Shown piece by piece: positions 11,237 to 24,300 of a stretch of 64,000 nt of DNA. The stretch is from NCBI GenBank assembly GCA_963971405.1, contig OZ020489.1, positions 36,861,047 through 36,925,046 on the forward strand, written 5' to 3'. Both the position numbers and the translations under genes were made by a program. A model generated the notes under the pieces. The model ran no database searches. It was not told the origin of the DNA and worked only from the letters and a program-made list of their open reading frames with translations. The DNA is from Psococerastis gibbosa (taxonomy: Eukaryota; Arthropoda; Insecta; Psocodea; Psocidae). Position 1 is the stretch's first letter. Each line of letters starts with the position of its first letter.

Positions 11237-14200
11237 ATATGTGAGTCTTGTGAGGGATGATTAAATTGAAAGAATACTAAGAATGTAGACTGGTTGCGAT
11301 GAGTTCCAAGCTGCTTGTTTACTTTTGAGTCTCATAAGCGAATCATTGACACCTGTAGCATTAATATTTTCACGCGCGTAAATAACATATCATTTGGTAT
11401 TGATTGCGGATTAGGCTTTTCATATACATTTTAATAGGCTTGAATGACTTCATCGGCTTTAGGGCATTAGTGTTACTGTTCTTTGTTGCATTTCTAGTCA
11501 TTGGTAAACAGTTGTTTAAATAGTTGTTTTGCAATTTGTTCACAATTATGTTATAATTTGTTGCCGGCACTGCTAAAAGATGAGTTTCAATAAAAACAAT
11601 ATCCCAACAAAAGTGATAAACAGTAGATACGGTACAGTAGGTTATTTTTTTTATTGCAATATGATGAATAATTTTCACGTATCAACAACGCTACATAGAA
11701 TTGCCGTGACGGTACTGAAGGTAGTTTACTACCTATAGGTATATAGTACACTGTAGTATAATATATACATTATTATATAATCAGGGGAAATAGTGCAAAG
11801 TGGTTTTTATTATTTTTATTAGTAATTAATAGTCACTCTGTACCTCCAATTGTTGTAATATGACTCATTCAATATCTATTAAAATTTTAATTTTTTTATT
11901 TTGTTAATTTAATTTAAATAATTTTATAAGCGAAATTTAAAAGATATAATTTTATTTATAAAATTTTAATAATTTAAAGAAATTAATAAACATGATATGT
12001 TGTATAATAACATACGAAGTTAAAAAACTCAACATTCCATTGATAAATTATGACAATTACTAAAGCAGCTTTGTACTCTACAAAATTTGACCGACTATTT
12101 CGAAATTGGATCAATTATAGAACGGGGACACTTTGTAGATTGAAAAACAGCTGGCCCGCCTGGCATGTTGCCGGCCTCGTATTTAGCCAAGCGGTGTAAC
12201 CGTGACTTCGAATTCTTTAAATCAAAATTTTGGCAAATGTAATGACCATCAATTTACCATAAATCAAGTCAATGAGAAACCGGAAAAATGGGGTGAATGC
12301 TAGGACACCCTTAATAACGGTAATTACTTGTTTAGGCTATAGCCTATAGTCAGGATTGTGACTTGGTACTCCCCCAAGTTCATAATGTGGAACCAATTCC
12401 AAGAAATTACACCTTTGGCTGGGTGTTCACATTATATGAGTGACCCCCAGAGTTCTATATAGGAGAGATGGGACGTTCCAGAGGCTAAAAATATATTTTT
12501 AAACCTGGGGCCACCTGGTACGCGTTTTCAATTGCTGGTCATAAGAGGCGCGGTGAGTGGCCCCCGAAATTCAAATATGTATTTTTGGCGGGAAGCAAAG
12601 GTCCTATTTCTCCTACATAGAACTCATAAGTACCCCTCTGTTATAAAACACATTGCGCAATGAGCACTCCATCTTCGGCAAGGGAGGGCTTCTCGAGGTA
12701 AAGATGGAAAACTCAGGTTACATAGAAATTACAGAAAACGGCTGGGGTTTTAAACTTTTGAGTGGGCTAACGGTTACATTTTAATATTTCAATGGGGGGG
12801 GGGGTTGCAAGTCAGTCAATCAGTCAAAGAGTTGATCCCACTCCCATGCGATTTGAGGGTGTAGTAAATAATAACTTTTTGTTTTATTACTAAGCCAACC
12901 TAGCGCGGAGTTAGGGATACATAAAAAACCTCTCTTACACTCAACTAGAAAGGCCCCCGGCGGCTGGCTTTCTTGGCACTTGACAACAAAATGAAGGCCT
13001 TTTCAGTTTTCCATGAAACTTTGATTTTATTCCCATTCAAAAATATGGCTTCCACAGTTGCGTGAGAGATCAAATAACTTAAATTTTGTAAAATTGTATT
13101 ACTGCATATATCTCCGTAAATTGTGAAAAAAATTACCGTACTTTAGGCATTGAAGTAGTAAATATATTCAGAAACGACTATACATTTAATTTCATCCGAA
13201 CATGGTCAGAAAATAAAGCAAGTGTCTAGCTCGGACAAATAACCTTCCAGGTGAAAGTCAGAGTCTGTACCACCACTCTACATGTCCTTTGCATTACGCG
13301 AACAGCATAGGCTATGATATTATATTAATGAAGCCATGAAAAACAAAAAATTAAAGTTGACGAAGCCAAAACAAAAATAAACTGAAATTCGGATCCGTTT
13401 CGCCGCCACTGCACATATTTTTGGCACACAACCTGGGTGCAATGTATAAAACCAGCAACGGGTGCCAATTAGCAAAATTGAATAAACAAGCAAAGCCGGG
13501 CGCCATGTGATATGCTCCATACCTCCGACATGTAACAAAATACCTGTCGCCCTCAGCCAAATTTGGATTCTCCTACAAAAATTTAAAAAATCTTGTGCGC
13601 AAGACTAACAAAATGCCAAAAACTTTTATTATGACTTTAAAATGAACTTCCCGGCGTCGGGGGCGTTGGCAGGCGAAGTATCTTCTAACGTTTTATTGTC
13701 AAACGTGGACTAGCCGTCGAAAAAAAGAAGATGAAAGTCATAGCTTGTTATTTTCGTCTGAGTCATAGAAGATGTAATTTAGTGGTTTGATGTAAGCAAA
13801 CTGTCTATCTCTGCTGGAAGATTCTAGTTTATTGTCTTTTGAGACGGGTTTTAAGATTAGATGTTGTAATTATCTTCAAGAATTTATGGGTTAATAAAGT
13901 TTTCTGTCATGAGAAACTAACGATTGGAGTTGGAGACCAAGTTGTTTGTTCACATGTTGTGTTCCTTTTCTATAAACTACCACTAGTATGAGTTAATTTA
14001 CAAGCACTAACCCCCAATAATCAATCGGTTGCGTCGTCACAGATGAAACCCTTCTTAACGTAACATTTGTCCAAAAGGGCTAAATTCTTGTTCCAAAATT
14101 CATGCATTTATGGATTGTGCCTCCACGGACAATGACAGGAAGTATGCAACAACTGTGGTAGTGTACATGTGGGCCAGACTGGAAGGCATTTTTAAGATAG

Positions 14201-14705
14201 AATTAAGAAGCTGGTACCAATTTTATTTGAATACAGAGGGTTTTCGATATTATAAGCATGGGAGCTAAGGATAATTTTCTGGACTATTGAAATAAAAAAA
14301 AAAAAAAAAAAAAAAAACCTCAAACGACATATCTTTCATAAATAGATCACTTCAGTTAAGCTGCCGCCAATTATCCAATACCTGCAGCATAACTGTCTCG
14401 CTCTTTGTTTTGAATTGTAAAATTTGCGTTGAGTTTGGTCGATATTTCTGTAGCCAGACGATGGTCCTGTATCGAAACAGATAGTTGTTTTTAAATAAGT
14501 AATACTTGACAAAGTTGCTTCATATTATTTTTATTTCCTATGATAAAAATTCCTTGGAGTAAGTGAAAACTTTGTTTACGCCAACCCTGATAACATTTAT
14601 CAATTTTAACACTTAACGTACTTGAATTTAGGTTGAAAAGACAACCTTCTAAGGACATTATATCCGAAAATAGAGTGCCTATGAAAAAAATTGATCCTGC
14701 GGTTA
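11237..14705. other. Gene-free stretch upstream of the LIM gene
   Basis: It contains a 23-bp A run at about 14286-14307, G runs (12793-12804) and an interrupted SINE. The 5' UTR exon and promoter of the LIM gene should lie in this direction, but I could not identify them. Confidence 0.5.
12885..13292 (-). repeat. SINE copy split by about 260 bp
   Basis: The tail side (TAAGCCAACCTAGCGCGGAG, 12892-12965) and the head side (AACCTTCCAGGTGAAAGTCAGAGTC, 13238-13290) belong to the family at 4631. Between them lies about 260 bp of unrelated AT-rich sequence. No clear ends of an inserted element are visible, so this could be an insertion or a rearrangement. Confidence 0.6.
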
Positions 14706-15089
14706 GGCGCCCATTCCATTGACCGGCTAGGGCTATTTCCAACAACGGTGACGTGGTAGCAGACATTCAAGACTTAGGTAGCGTTTCCACCGATCTCGCA
14801 TTGCAGAATGCAAATGACATTGACGGAAATTAGAATTTTTCTTTTTATAGAAATCTATTAAAATGTTTGTACTTAACATATCCCATGACGCCATTTTTTA
14901 ATATTAGTTTATTTGTTTGTGATTTTACTGTATGATTATTGATCAATTTTAACTATGGCTTAGAGGAAAATAAACATTTCCGTCAATTCTGCAATGCGAG
15001 GTCGGTGGAAACGCCACCTAAGTCTTGAATGTCTGCTACCACGTCACCGTTGTTGGAAATAGCCCTAGCCGGTCAATGGAATGGGCACC
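14706..15089. mobile_element. Complete MITE (GGCGCCCATTCCA ends, TTA target duplication)
   Basis: The ends are GGCGCCCATTCCATTGACCG and its inverse CGGTCAATGGAATGGGCACC. Each is flanked by TTA (14703-14705, 15090-15092). A 3-bp TTA duplication fits PIF/Harbinger-like transposons. Inside, an inner palindrome starts CTTAGGTAGCGTTTCCACCG. It lies 280 bp upstream of the first LIM coding exon. Confidence 0.88.
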
Positions 15090-15370
15090 TTAGACCCGAA
15101 TCCAAAAACTTTCCCTTGCCAGGGCATCGTGGTTCCACTACGCCAACGGGTTCCATCGTGCCTAGCTTCGAACTGATAACCTAATTTAGGACGCAAAACC
15201 CATTAGATCCCGTACATATAAAACAATATATATATACATATAAAACAATACATATTTAACAACTAAATGCATAGGGTTCTTTCCAAACTTATTCATTTGG
15301 CTAAGCGACGTTTAATTACAGCGAAGCATTTATTTGCTCAACAAAACTGACCATTGCTCTTTTTTCCAGT

Positions 15371-18300
15371 TATAGAAGCGATTCCATAAAATACCACAAT
15401 GCCCTTCAAGCCAGCAGATAACCCCAAGTGCCCGAAATGCGGCAAGTCCGTATACGCTGCAGAAGAGAGAGTAGCCGGAGGACTGAAATGGCACAAAATG
15501 TGCTTCAAATGCGGTAAGTAATGATGAACTCACAAACATGAAGCTAAGCAATAGCCACTTGGCTATGTGCGATAAAAGAAGAAGGTCTTAAAGTTTTCGT
15601 GATCAACTTGTTGAATAATTTACAAATGTTCTATAAATGCATTAAGTGTAAGGCGAAGTGGAATACGACAACACTTACGTCATTATTTCATCATTTAGCA
15701 GTCTTCAAAAATGTAGCAATGATAATACAGAATGAGCAAAATCAAATTTGTGTCATACTTCAGAAATATAAAAAAAAAAAAAACTAATGAATCTCATCAG
15801 CTGTTTTTGTTCATAAACGATTAAACTTGGATGATACCATGACCAGTCTCCAATCAAAATCTATGAATTCTAAACTATTTATAAGATTTTTCGATCCTTA
15901 TTAGTGCTTCGAAGATCAACAAAGAAGAAAAAGTAGTTCTAATAGTTCTTTCAAATAATTCCTAGGTATGTGCAACAAATTGTTGGACTCAACGAACTGT
16001 GCCGAACACGAAGGAGAACTTTATTGCAAGAACTGCCACGCCAGGAAATACGGTCCAAAAGGTTACGGTTTCGGTGGGGGTGCTGGCTGCCTGAGCATGG
16101 ACGCTGGAGATCAATTCAAGTCAGAATCGTAAGTCGATGCATGATTTCGTAAACTAAACATGGATCCTTAAGCTCAATATGATAGAAAATAAGTAAATAA
16201 AAACAATGAAAGTTGGGTGCCAATAATTGTTACGCAAGAACTTCTTTGTTAAGGTGTATGCCTGTAAATTATATTCCACATCAAGATTCAAGTAATTAAA
16301 TTTTAACGACATGATTTAGAAATATAGAAACAATAACTACATCGTCGACGAAGGCTTTCTTCGTCAGATTTACAGTGTACATAGGCTTGTAAGCAATTAT
16401 TGCTTTCATTTGAGATTTAACATGGCCTTAAGGATCTGATTGGTGGTAGAAATTAACCAAAACAAAGAGAGGAGGTGTTCAGTAGATAATACTAAATAAT
16501 ACCCCAGTAGTTGTTGATAAATTTTCACGGGGGCATTTCCATATCCCTTCACGAAGGCGCTTAACCTGATAATATCATACGTAGCAGGGGGCTAACAAGT
16601 ATCACCAGTGACAATAAGAATGAAGGCAAATAGAACGTTCGCTTTATTACATTCAAACCTTACGTTTAGTTGGTGCTAGACACACTTTCAAAAAACACAC
16701 ACAGAATTTGGTAGTTACAAGGGACGATAGTTTCAGACGTAAAGTCATGGACAATTTTTCATAATACAATACATATAGCTATACATTCGAAATGAATGCA
16801 ACCATTAGTCTACACCAGAGCAGAGTATGCAAAACCATTCAAAATAATGTTTACATACGCTTTTAGATCTGTTTTCAATGACTGTTTCTCGTAAAAGGGA
16901 ATAACTTCTGGGAAAGGGTGAAAAAAGAACTAAATGATTATTATTACTAACGATTGGAAGTTTTGAATTTGCCGCGTTGTCACTGGTTCTGTTGAAGCGC
17001 CCCTGTTTACAAATAACTAACCATAGTCCCAGCCCATTATGATCAAGTTCTGCATGTCCCTTTTTCTTTGTTTCCCAGTCAATAAACACGGGAGGTACGA
17101 CCGACTCTCGTCCCGGCGAGCAGCTGCAGGAATCAACGCTCCATACAGCCCTCATTACCTCTACGCTTTCGCTCTCAAAATTAAACTCAAAATTCCCATC
17201 AAATTTAGAGATAGTTCCAGAATCCCCACAATTTCTCATGTCAGGATTCAAATACTGTAAGCCCTTCAAGTTTTGTAATTGTCTTTTCTACATTTTATTC
17301 AACGACTACAATGAATTGCGTAAATTCTTTTCATTCGCTCTCAAATTGCAAAAGCAGATTTGTATCTCTGCAAATGTTTGAAATAGAGTTAATATTTTTT
17401 TATGCTCAAGAGTGAATATTTATATTTGAGGCACTCGAATGACCAACAAAATAAATGAAAACCATTAAAATCAGGTAGATTTGTCTTTTGATAAAAGATG
17501 GGTATCCCACGAATTCAACTCTGGAGAAATGGTGAGATTTCACATGCTGCAAAATTCTATCTCAATCGCTTTTTAACATGGCTTAACCTATCGCTTCTCT
17601 CTCTCTCCCGCACACCTCTCCTGTCTTTTCTCTTCTTTCAAAACCTTACCCGTCAGCGACTTTTATAAATGTTTAGATTGGCAATAACAAAAAAGGCTTG
17701 ATACACTTATAATTCTTGGGGAGAATTATGGTTCGAAGTCGGTATTTCCGACATTTTTTAAAACTTTACGAGCAAAGAATTAAAGTTGACGACTTGATTT
17801 TGGACTGCAAATCAAATTCTGCTCTAGTTGAGGAAAACTTGAAAAAAATCTCCCTTATATTTTGTTAATTATTGCTTCTGCGACGCTGATTTTGAAACGT
17901 GCATCAGGAAAAGCGATTTCTATAAACCACAATTAATAATCACGATTAAAAATATCAAATATCAGTAAATGATCAAATATAAAATGAGTCAAGCTAAGGA
18001 AGTAACTAAATTGAACTAAGTTATAGGCATACTGGTCATATGAGCAATGAATGTGGAATGCAGTTGTGCCTTCCTATCAATTCTAGCCGTGGATTTCAGC
18101 AATGGGCAGAACACAATCGGTGCGAAACTCTAAGATAGATAAGCAAATTATTTAAATTATCAAATTACAACGATTATATGTTGTGTTGGTGACGTTACTC
18201 TCAGTGGCCGGGAAAAATAATGATTTCAATTCAACTTAAAGACCGCAGAATTAAAAGTTCACAGTGCTGCCTAGAATATCATTCCATGGTTTCGTATAAA

Positions 18301-21300
18301 TTGGAAAAGTTTAAAATTAGCTCAACCAAAGCTGTATCACGAAAGGTTGCATTTACAAAAACTTAAAATTTTTCAAAAAATTAATTTTCATTTCCTAGCT
18401 GACGGGAAGGTCTGTCTTCCTTCCCAGCCTTACAAGTGATGGGACAAGGAAACGCCACCCAAAAAACCGGATGTTGTGAGGTAGCCCCCTGTTATATATA
18501 AAGTATAATTTTTATTTGAATTCGGACGCCTTCTCCCATTGCTTTCGTGCATTCTAATACCATCTTGTTCTATGATTTCAGCAATATTATGCAGCATTTA
18601 ACAATTGATCGCATCTTTCAGTTTGGCTGGTGTAAATTTTGTACACGTCCGCTTGATGTGGTGGAATGATTTTTATATATTTTTGTTGGCTTCAGCTGCT
18701 CATTCTTCAAGCATTAACCGTCGTTCTTAATTACATTGTGGCAATGGTTGTAGGCGTCTTTATTACTATTTTAAAATTAAATACGCTCATTAAAGGAAAA
18801 AAATCCAAATTAATGTACATGGGATGCTTTGTAATCTTTTGAGGGGTGTTGCTAAGATACAAAAAAAAATTTGCATTTCGAAATAGGCTTTAGAAACATG
18901 TCAAATTTCATTCGAAAATAATATATAATAATAATGGTGGATAGGCTCATGAATAGTGATGGTTTTAAGTCCAGTTTACACTTTAAACTTTGCGCAATTG
19001 CCACACTTTTATATAGACTGAGCAATACCAATTTGGGGAAGTTTCTCCTAATAATATGAAGATAATAAAAGATAATATTAGGAAGAGCAGTGACCATAAA
19101 TGCATGGCCTAAAGATTTTTACTGTGCTTCGGGGCACTTTTTCAAGTCATCTAATTAAAATTATTTTTAACAAGCCGCGTTTAAAATGGAACAAAAGTTT
19201 TCTGCATTACCATTCAGCTTCTCATTTTGTTGTGTAACGCATAAAGCAGCTTCGCAATGCGCACGTAGTATATTGTAGCATAATTAGACTGTTGCTTCTA
19301 AATGTTGAGACATCACAGTGCGGAAATTGCAAGCTTGCACGTACTGTACGTAAATACGCTTGCTAAAAATAAAAATAAAAATAAAAACATAGTTGAGTAG
19401 ATCATTCGGTACTGTGTACTACAAACATAGGCTACAGCCTTTAGATCAGGGGTTCCCAACCTTTTTTGTTTGTCCGTGGACCACTAGATTATTTTATGAT
19501 TTTCCGTGGACTACCAATTCACCATGGCTGTGACAGGAAAATCGTTAGATTCTAGGACCAATATCAAGTAGTTTGCGCCTACAATGAGCCTACGTGCTAA
19601 TATTTGATTAAATGTTTGGGACTGATAACGGTTAGATTTTATAGTTTAGTGCCAAGACTTACTGTAAGTTATTCTACTTCTAATTTCCAATTACTGAGCT
19701 GTTTTATTTTCTAATTTCTTACTTTGCTCCGTAATATACACATGATATATGTCTGTGGACCACCGGTGGTTTGGGAACCCCTGCTTTAGATTATCCAGTT
19801 ATGTGAATAGAAATGTTTCACCCATATTCAATAGAAAAATATAAAATCAAATTCTACACCTTTATCGATATCAACTGCAGATTAATTGATAAACTCAAAA
19901 TTTAATTAATATCCTAAATAACCAGCTAGCCAAGATTTATGGTGGTACTGCTTGTTGTTTAAGTATGGGAAGGGCAAGTGAGGAAATTTTAAACAGTTGC
20001 AGTAATTAGGTCAATACAGAAATTCCACACCTGCTTGTTCTACATGTCGCCGGTATCTATGGTGAATAATACAAAGGTCAAATGCAATTTAATACCTGGA
20101 AACCTGATAATAGCCTACGAAGTTTTTTCATATATAATAAGTTTATAAAAAATAATTCAGATTTTTTTCTCATGGAGGCTTCATGAAAAGCGCGGCCTGA
20201 AAAATTATAAAGACCCGACTCGACCGGTTTTCATGGTGAATTTTCGAACTTTTTTGAATATTTTTACGGCAAATTTTTTTTAGTGGTGCAGCCAGAAAAT
20301 CATAGCTTTGCACCAATGATGTCTCAACATTTTTTTAGAGCCTCTTTTTTTGTTAATCACATTCATATGAAGTTTACTAATGTTGTAGGAATGGACCAAC
20401 AATGTCCGGAGCCAGGCTAGAGCCTCGATCCATCGCCCGAGCACCCGAGGGCGAGGGTTGCCCTCGTTGCGGAGGATATGTTTACATGGCTGAACAAATG
20501 CTCGCAAGAGGCCGGGTAAGTAAACATAAGTTAAACATGTCCGGCTATACTCTACAAAGGCCATTTCCAACCAACGAAACTTACCCAGCCACTATGTTTC
20601 AGGGGAGCTTATCTCACTATAAGCTTTTGAGATAACCTCCCCCTATAGGCTATACTTAGTGGCTGGATAAGGGCCTAAGAGTAACAGTGGTGCTTACCGT
20701 TTGCCGGACCTACCGTTACCAATGTCACGATTCTATGCGCGCTGCAGCAACCGTGCAAACTTATACGCTTATTATTAGACTTCTTACCTAAGGATTTTAA
20801 GACTTATTAATGTTTTGAAAAGCTGTTCAAGAAAGTTTTACAATTAAAAATAAAATTAAGAGGACATGCTACGTAGAAAATTAGCACCCCAAAATTTGTT
20901 GTTCTTATTGACTATTTATTTTTTAATTAATTAACAAAGCAAGTTATGAAAGATTCGGCTCATGTAGCGTTGTTTGTAGAAGACTACTTCATGCATCATA
21001 TAATAGGAAATATTAAATTTTTGGTAACCTTAGTCCTTTCATAAAAACCAGAGGGGACTAAAATTTCGCGTAATCTGGAATTTTTGGAAAAACTACAAAA
21101 CCGAAAAGTACCCGATTGTACTCGTATGATGCACGAAATAGTCTTCTACAACTTAAATGAGCCAAATTTTAATAACTTGCTGAGTCAATGAAATAAAAAA
21201 TGAAAAGTAGGTATTTAATTTTGAGGTCCCAATTTTCTACGTAGCATATCCTCTTAAGCTAGTTGCAGACATGGAATTGTTCTATAACAAATAGGCTACA

Positions 21301-24300
21301 TAAATATTGTCAATTTAAGCCATTAAGGAATAATACAATTTTGAGTGTCCTTTAGGAAAGTTTTTCTAAGGTTAAAAAAGGCGCGGAGCTGGTTGCCGCA
21401 CATAGTATAGCAGGCTGACCCTACGCAGCTTATATACATAAATGGCATCTTATAGTACGATAAGGGCTACCCAAGCAGCACGGCTTCGGGTGCTTGGGGA
21501 AAAACGCTGGGAAAACATATTGTTTTGTTCGTACACGTTCTTTGTAGTGAAATCAGAACCTTTCAAAGTGTAAAACAACATGTTTTCCACTCAGTGCCGA
21601 ATGTTGAGGCCGTTTGCTGATTGGGTAAATAGATGGCTCTTTAGTAATAACCGCTATGGGGCATGGGATGAAACCAGCGCGACCATGGCTGTAGCCAGAA
21701 GGGGGGTCCAGGGGGTATGGACCCCCCTCCCCCGAAATTTTTTCAGCATACACCAGATAGAATGGAGCTTTAAACATATTGACGTTTCCTCTCCTCCGGT
21801 GACGTCAGATGGACCCCCCTCCCCCGAAAAAAGCGCGACCATAATATGAATTCGAAAACTATTGAAAATCACTATAATGTATAGGAAAGTCGGAAGATGT
21901 TTCGGCATATTATGCAACTTAAACCCTTCTTATACGATGCAATTGGCTGTTTTCGAAGTGGGAACGCCGCAGCCAATTCTTAGCATTTCTAAAATGAAAA
22001 ATAAGTGCAGACCGACCACCGTATCTAGCCCAACTGCGAAGTTAGGTTAAAGGTATTATAAGGTTAGAGGTATCAAGTCTCCGGGTTAGTGATAGATTTT
22101 GGGTCAAGCTGCACCAAGGACCGATGAGAGATGGACCAAACTGAAAAGACAAAAATAAAAATAATAAAAATTGGTTAGGGGGCGTCCATTAATCACGTGA
22201 GGTTCGAAAGGGGATGGGACTTGGAAAAAATCACGAAGTATCACAAGGGGGGGGGGGGGAGGGTGGTATAGTAAGATATCACGTGTATTTTTTTTTTTCG
22301 TCAAACGTGTGATTTCTAAACCGAAAATCTTCAACAAAGCACAGTGCCAACAACTGACTTGCAAGATGCTTATCCAGTTGTTAGTGTTGAAGAAAGTCTT
22401 GATAATCTGTGGTCGGAGGGCAATGTACATTAAATAAACAACCTGCAACCTTTCTGTCTAGACATTTTTATCATGGTCCTTAATTTTCTACAGTAGAGTA
22501 ACATTAGATTATACTTTATAGGCTACCTATATTTAAAATTAATATGATAAAAATTTTAAGATTCTTTGTAGGTACTAAAAAATACTCGTGATTTAGTCTT
22601 AGTCTTAAACCTCACCACGTATCACCAAGGGGGAGGGGGGTTAAAAAATGTTTTAAAAAAACATCACGTGATTAATGGACTGGACGTAACCAAAAAAAAA
22701 AAAAAAACATCCTGGGGTCGGACCGCTCAACACTGATCCGGGTATATTACACATCCCCCAAACTTTCGACACTCCGTATGGGTCTGTCACTTTTGGCCGC
22801 CCCCAGCCCCATAGCGGTCCCTACTACAGAGCTATCGTATGCCATACCGTACTATTGACAGGGTTGCCAAACGTAATGGCCTCATTGTGTACAAGTGTCT
22901 ACGCTGAGGCCCATTCTTTTGTACAGGATGGAATTTTGACCGCTCTCCCTGGTTTAGGGGTGGCACAAAATGTGCTTCAACTGCGTAGCCTGCACACGCT
23001 GGTTAGACTCTACAACGCATAACGATGGCCCCGATGGAGAGATTTTCTGCAATCGTACGTCAATTATGGTCACCCCTGACTTTCTATGTGTCCTTAATGA
23101 ACCCTCCTCCCCCCTTTTTCCTTCCAAACCCGTCGTTGTTGCATTATTTGCTCGTTCTTTGTTGTATACCCCCCTACATAGAATGCCAACAAAACTCATG
23201 ACTTAAGGGTTCGAACTGGTAAAAAGAACTGGCAGCAGCAAAAAACCAGTACATTCAGCAGAATTTTTAAAAATAAGTCGGCTATATAATTCATGAGTAC
23301 AAGTAACAGGTAAAATATGTGAAGAATATAAGCGTTTGCTTCTTTTTATGAATTCGGCTGAAAATCTTCAACATTATGGCACGTTCAACAGTCCAGCTCT
23401 GAAGAATTAGGGAGAATCTTTCCAAATTTTCGGAAAACAGCATGGCGTGAAAGCTAATTAATTAAATCCTCGTTCCTCTGAGGTTTTACTGGAAATTCGA
23501 ACTTTGAGCATTCCAAAAATATATAAGCTTTTATAAGAAGCAGTACATTTGCTAATATGCACTGCTTATTGTTAATCTACAAATTAAAAAATTTAAAAGG
23601 AAGAAGTAGACGATGTGTTTTAGAAATAGGACATCTACTTTATCGATTTTTATGGATCAACGATAGGTAGTTCACAGGACAAAATCAATTGTTGGTTATC
23701 ACAGTGTATGTAAGATTTTAAGAGGTAGTCAAAGAGCATTTCTTTCAATATATACGTAAAGGTAAGCTGGCTCTGGATCGATAAATTAATCAATTAGCCG
23801 GTTATCCACTTGTCAATTTTTCTTCAATACATGATGAGATTTTTTCTTTACTCCATGCCATTGTCCATTTTAACTTCTGCATGTTAAAATTGATCAATAA
23901 TCATAGAGTAAAATCATGATTTGCAGACAATAACAAACTAAAATTAAACAATGGTGTCGTCTGGATATGATAAATAATTGTAATTCATTTCTTGAGAACA
24001 AACGAATTATTTTTCATAATTTAAATCATAAAATATCTTGTATATTATAAAATTAAAAGAATGAAAATTGGAAAAATTGAAAACAAAAATGGTCAATTAT
24101 TGAAGACAAGTGGAATGCGGTGTAAAAATATAAATGCAGCATTGATGATTTTCCGTCAATGACATTATCAAAATTGAAGAAAAATTGACAAGTGGAATAG
24201 CCGCCTTAGCTGTAACTCCATGTTTTTTTTCCCTTAGTTGGGAAAGATTCCCCTGAAAATAGTTCATCATACGCATCCTTACTTTAAAACAATATTAAGG

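Noticed and set aside
22958..23054. Alternative exon 4a as a pseudo-exon
   Set aside because: It has no stop, all zinc ligands, both splice sites and exactly the length and phase of its partner. A dead copy would be unlikely to keep all four.
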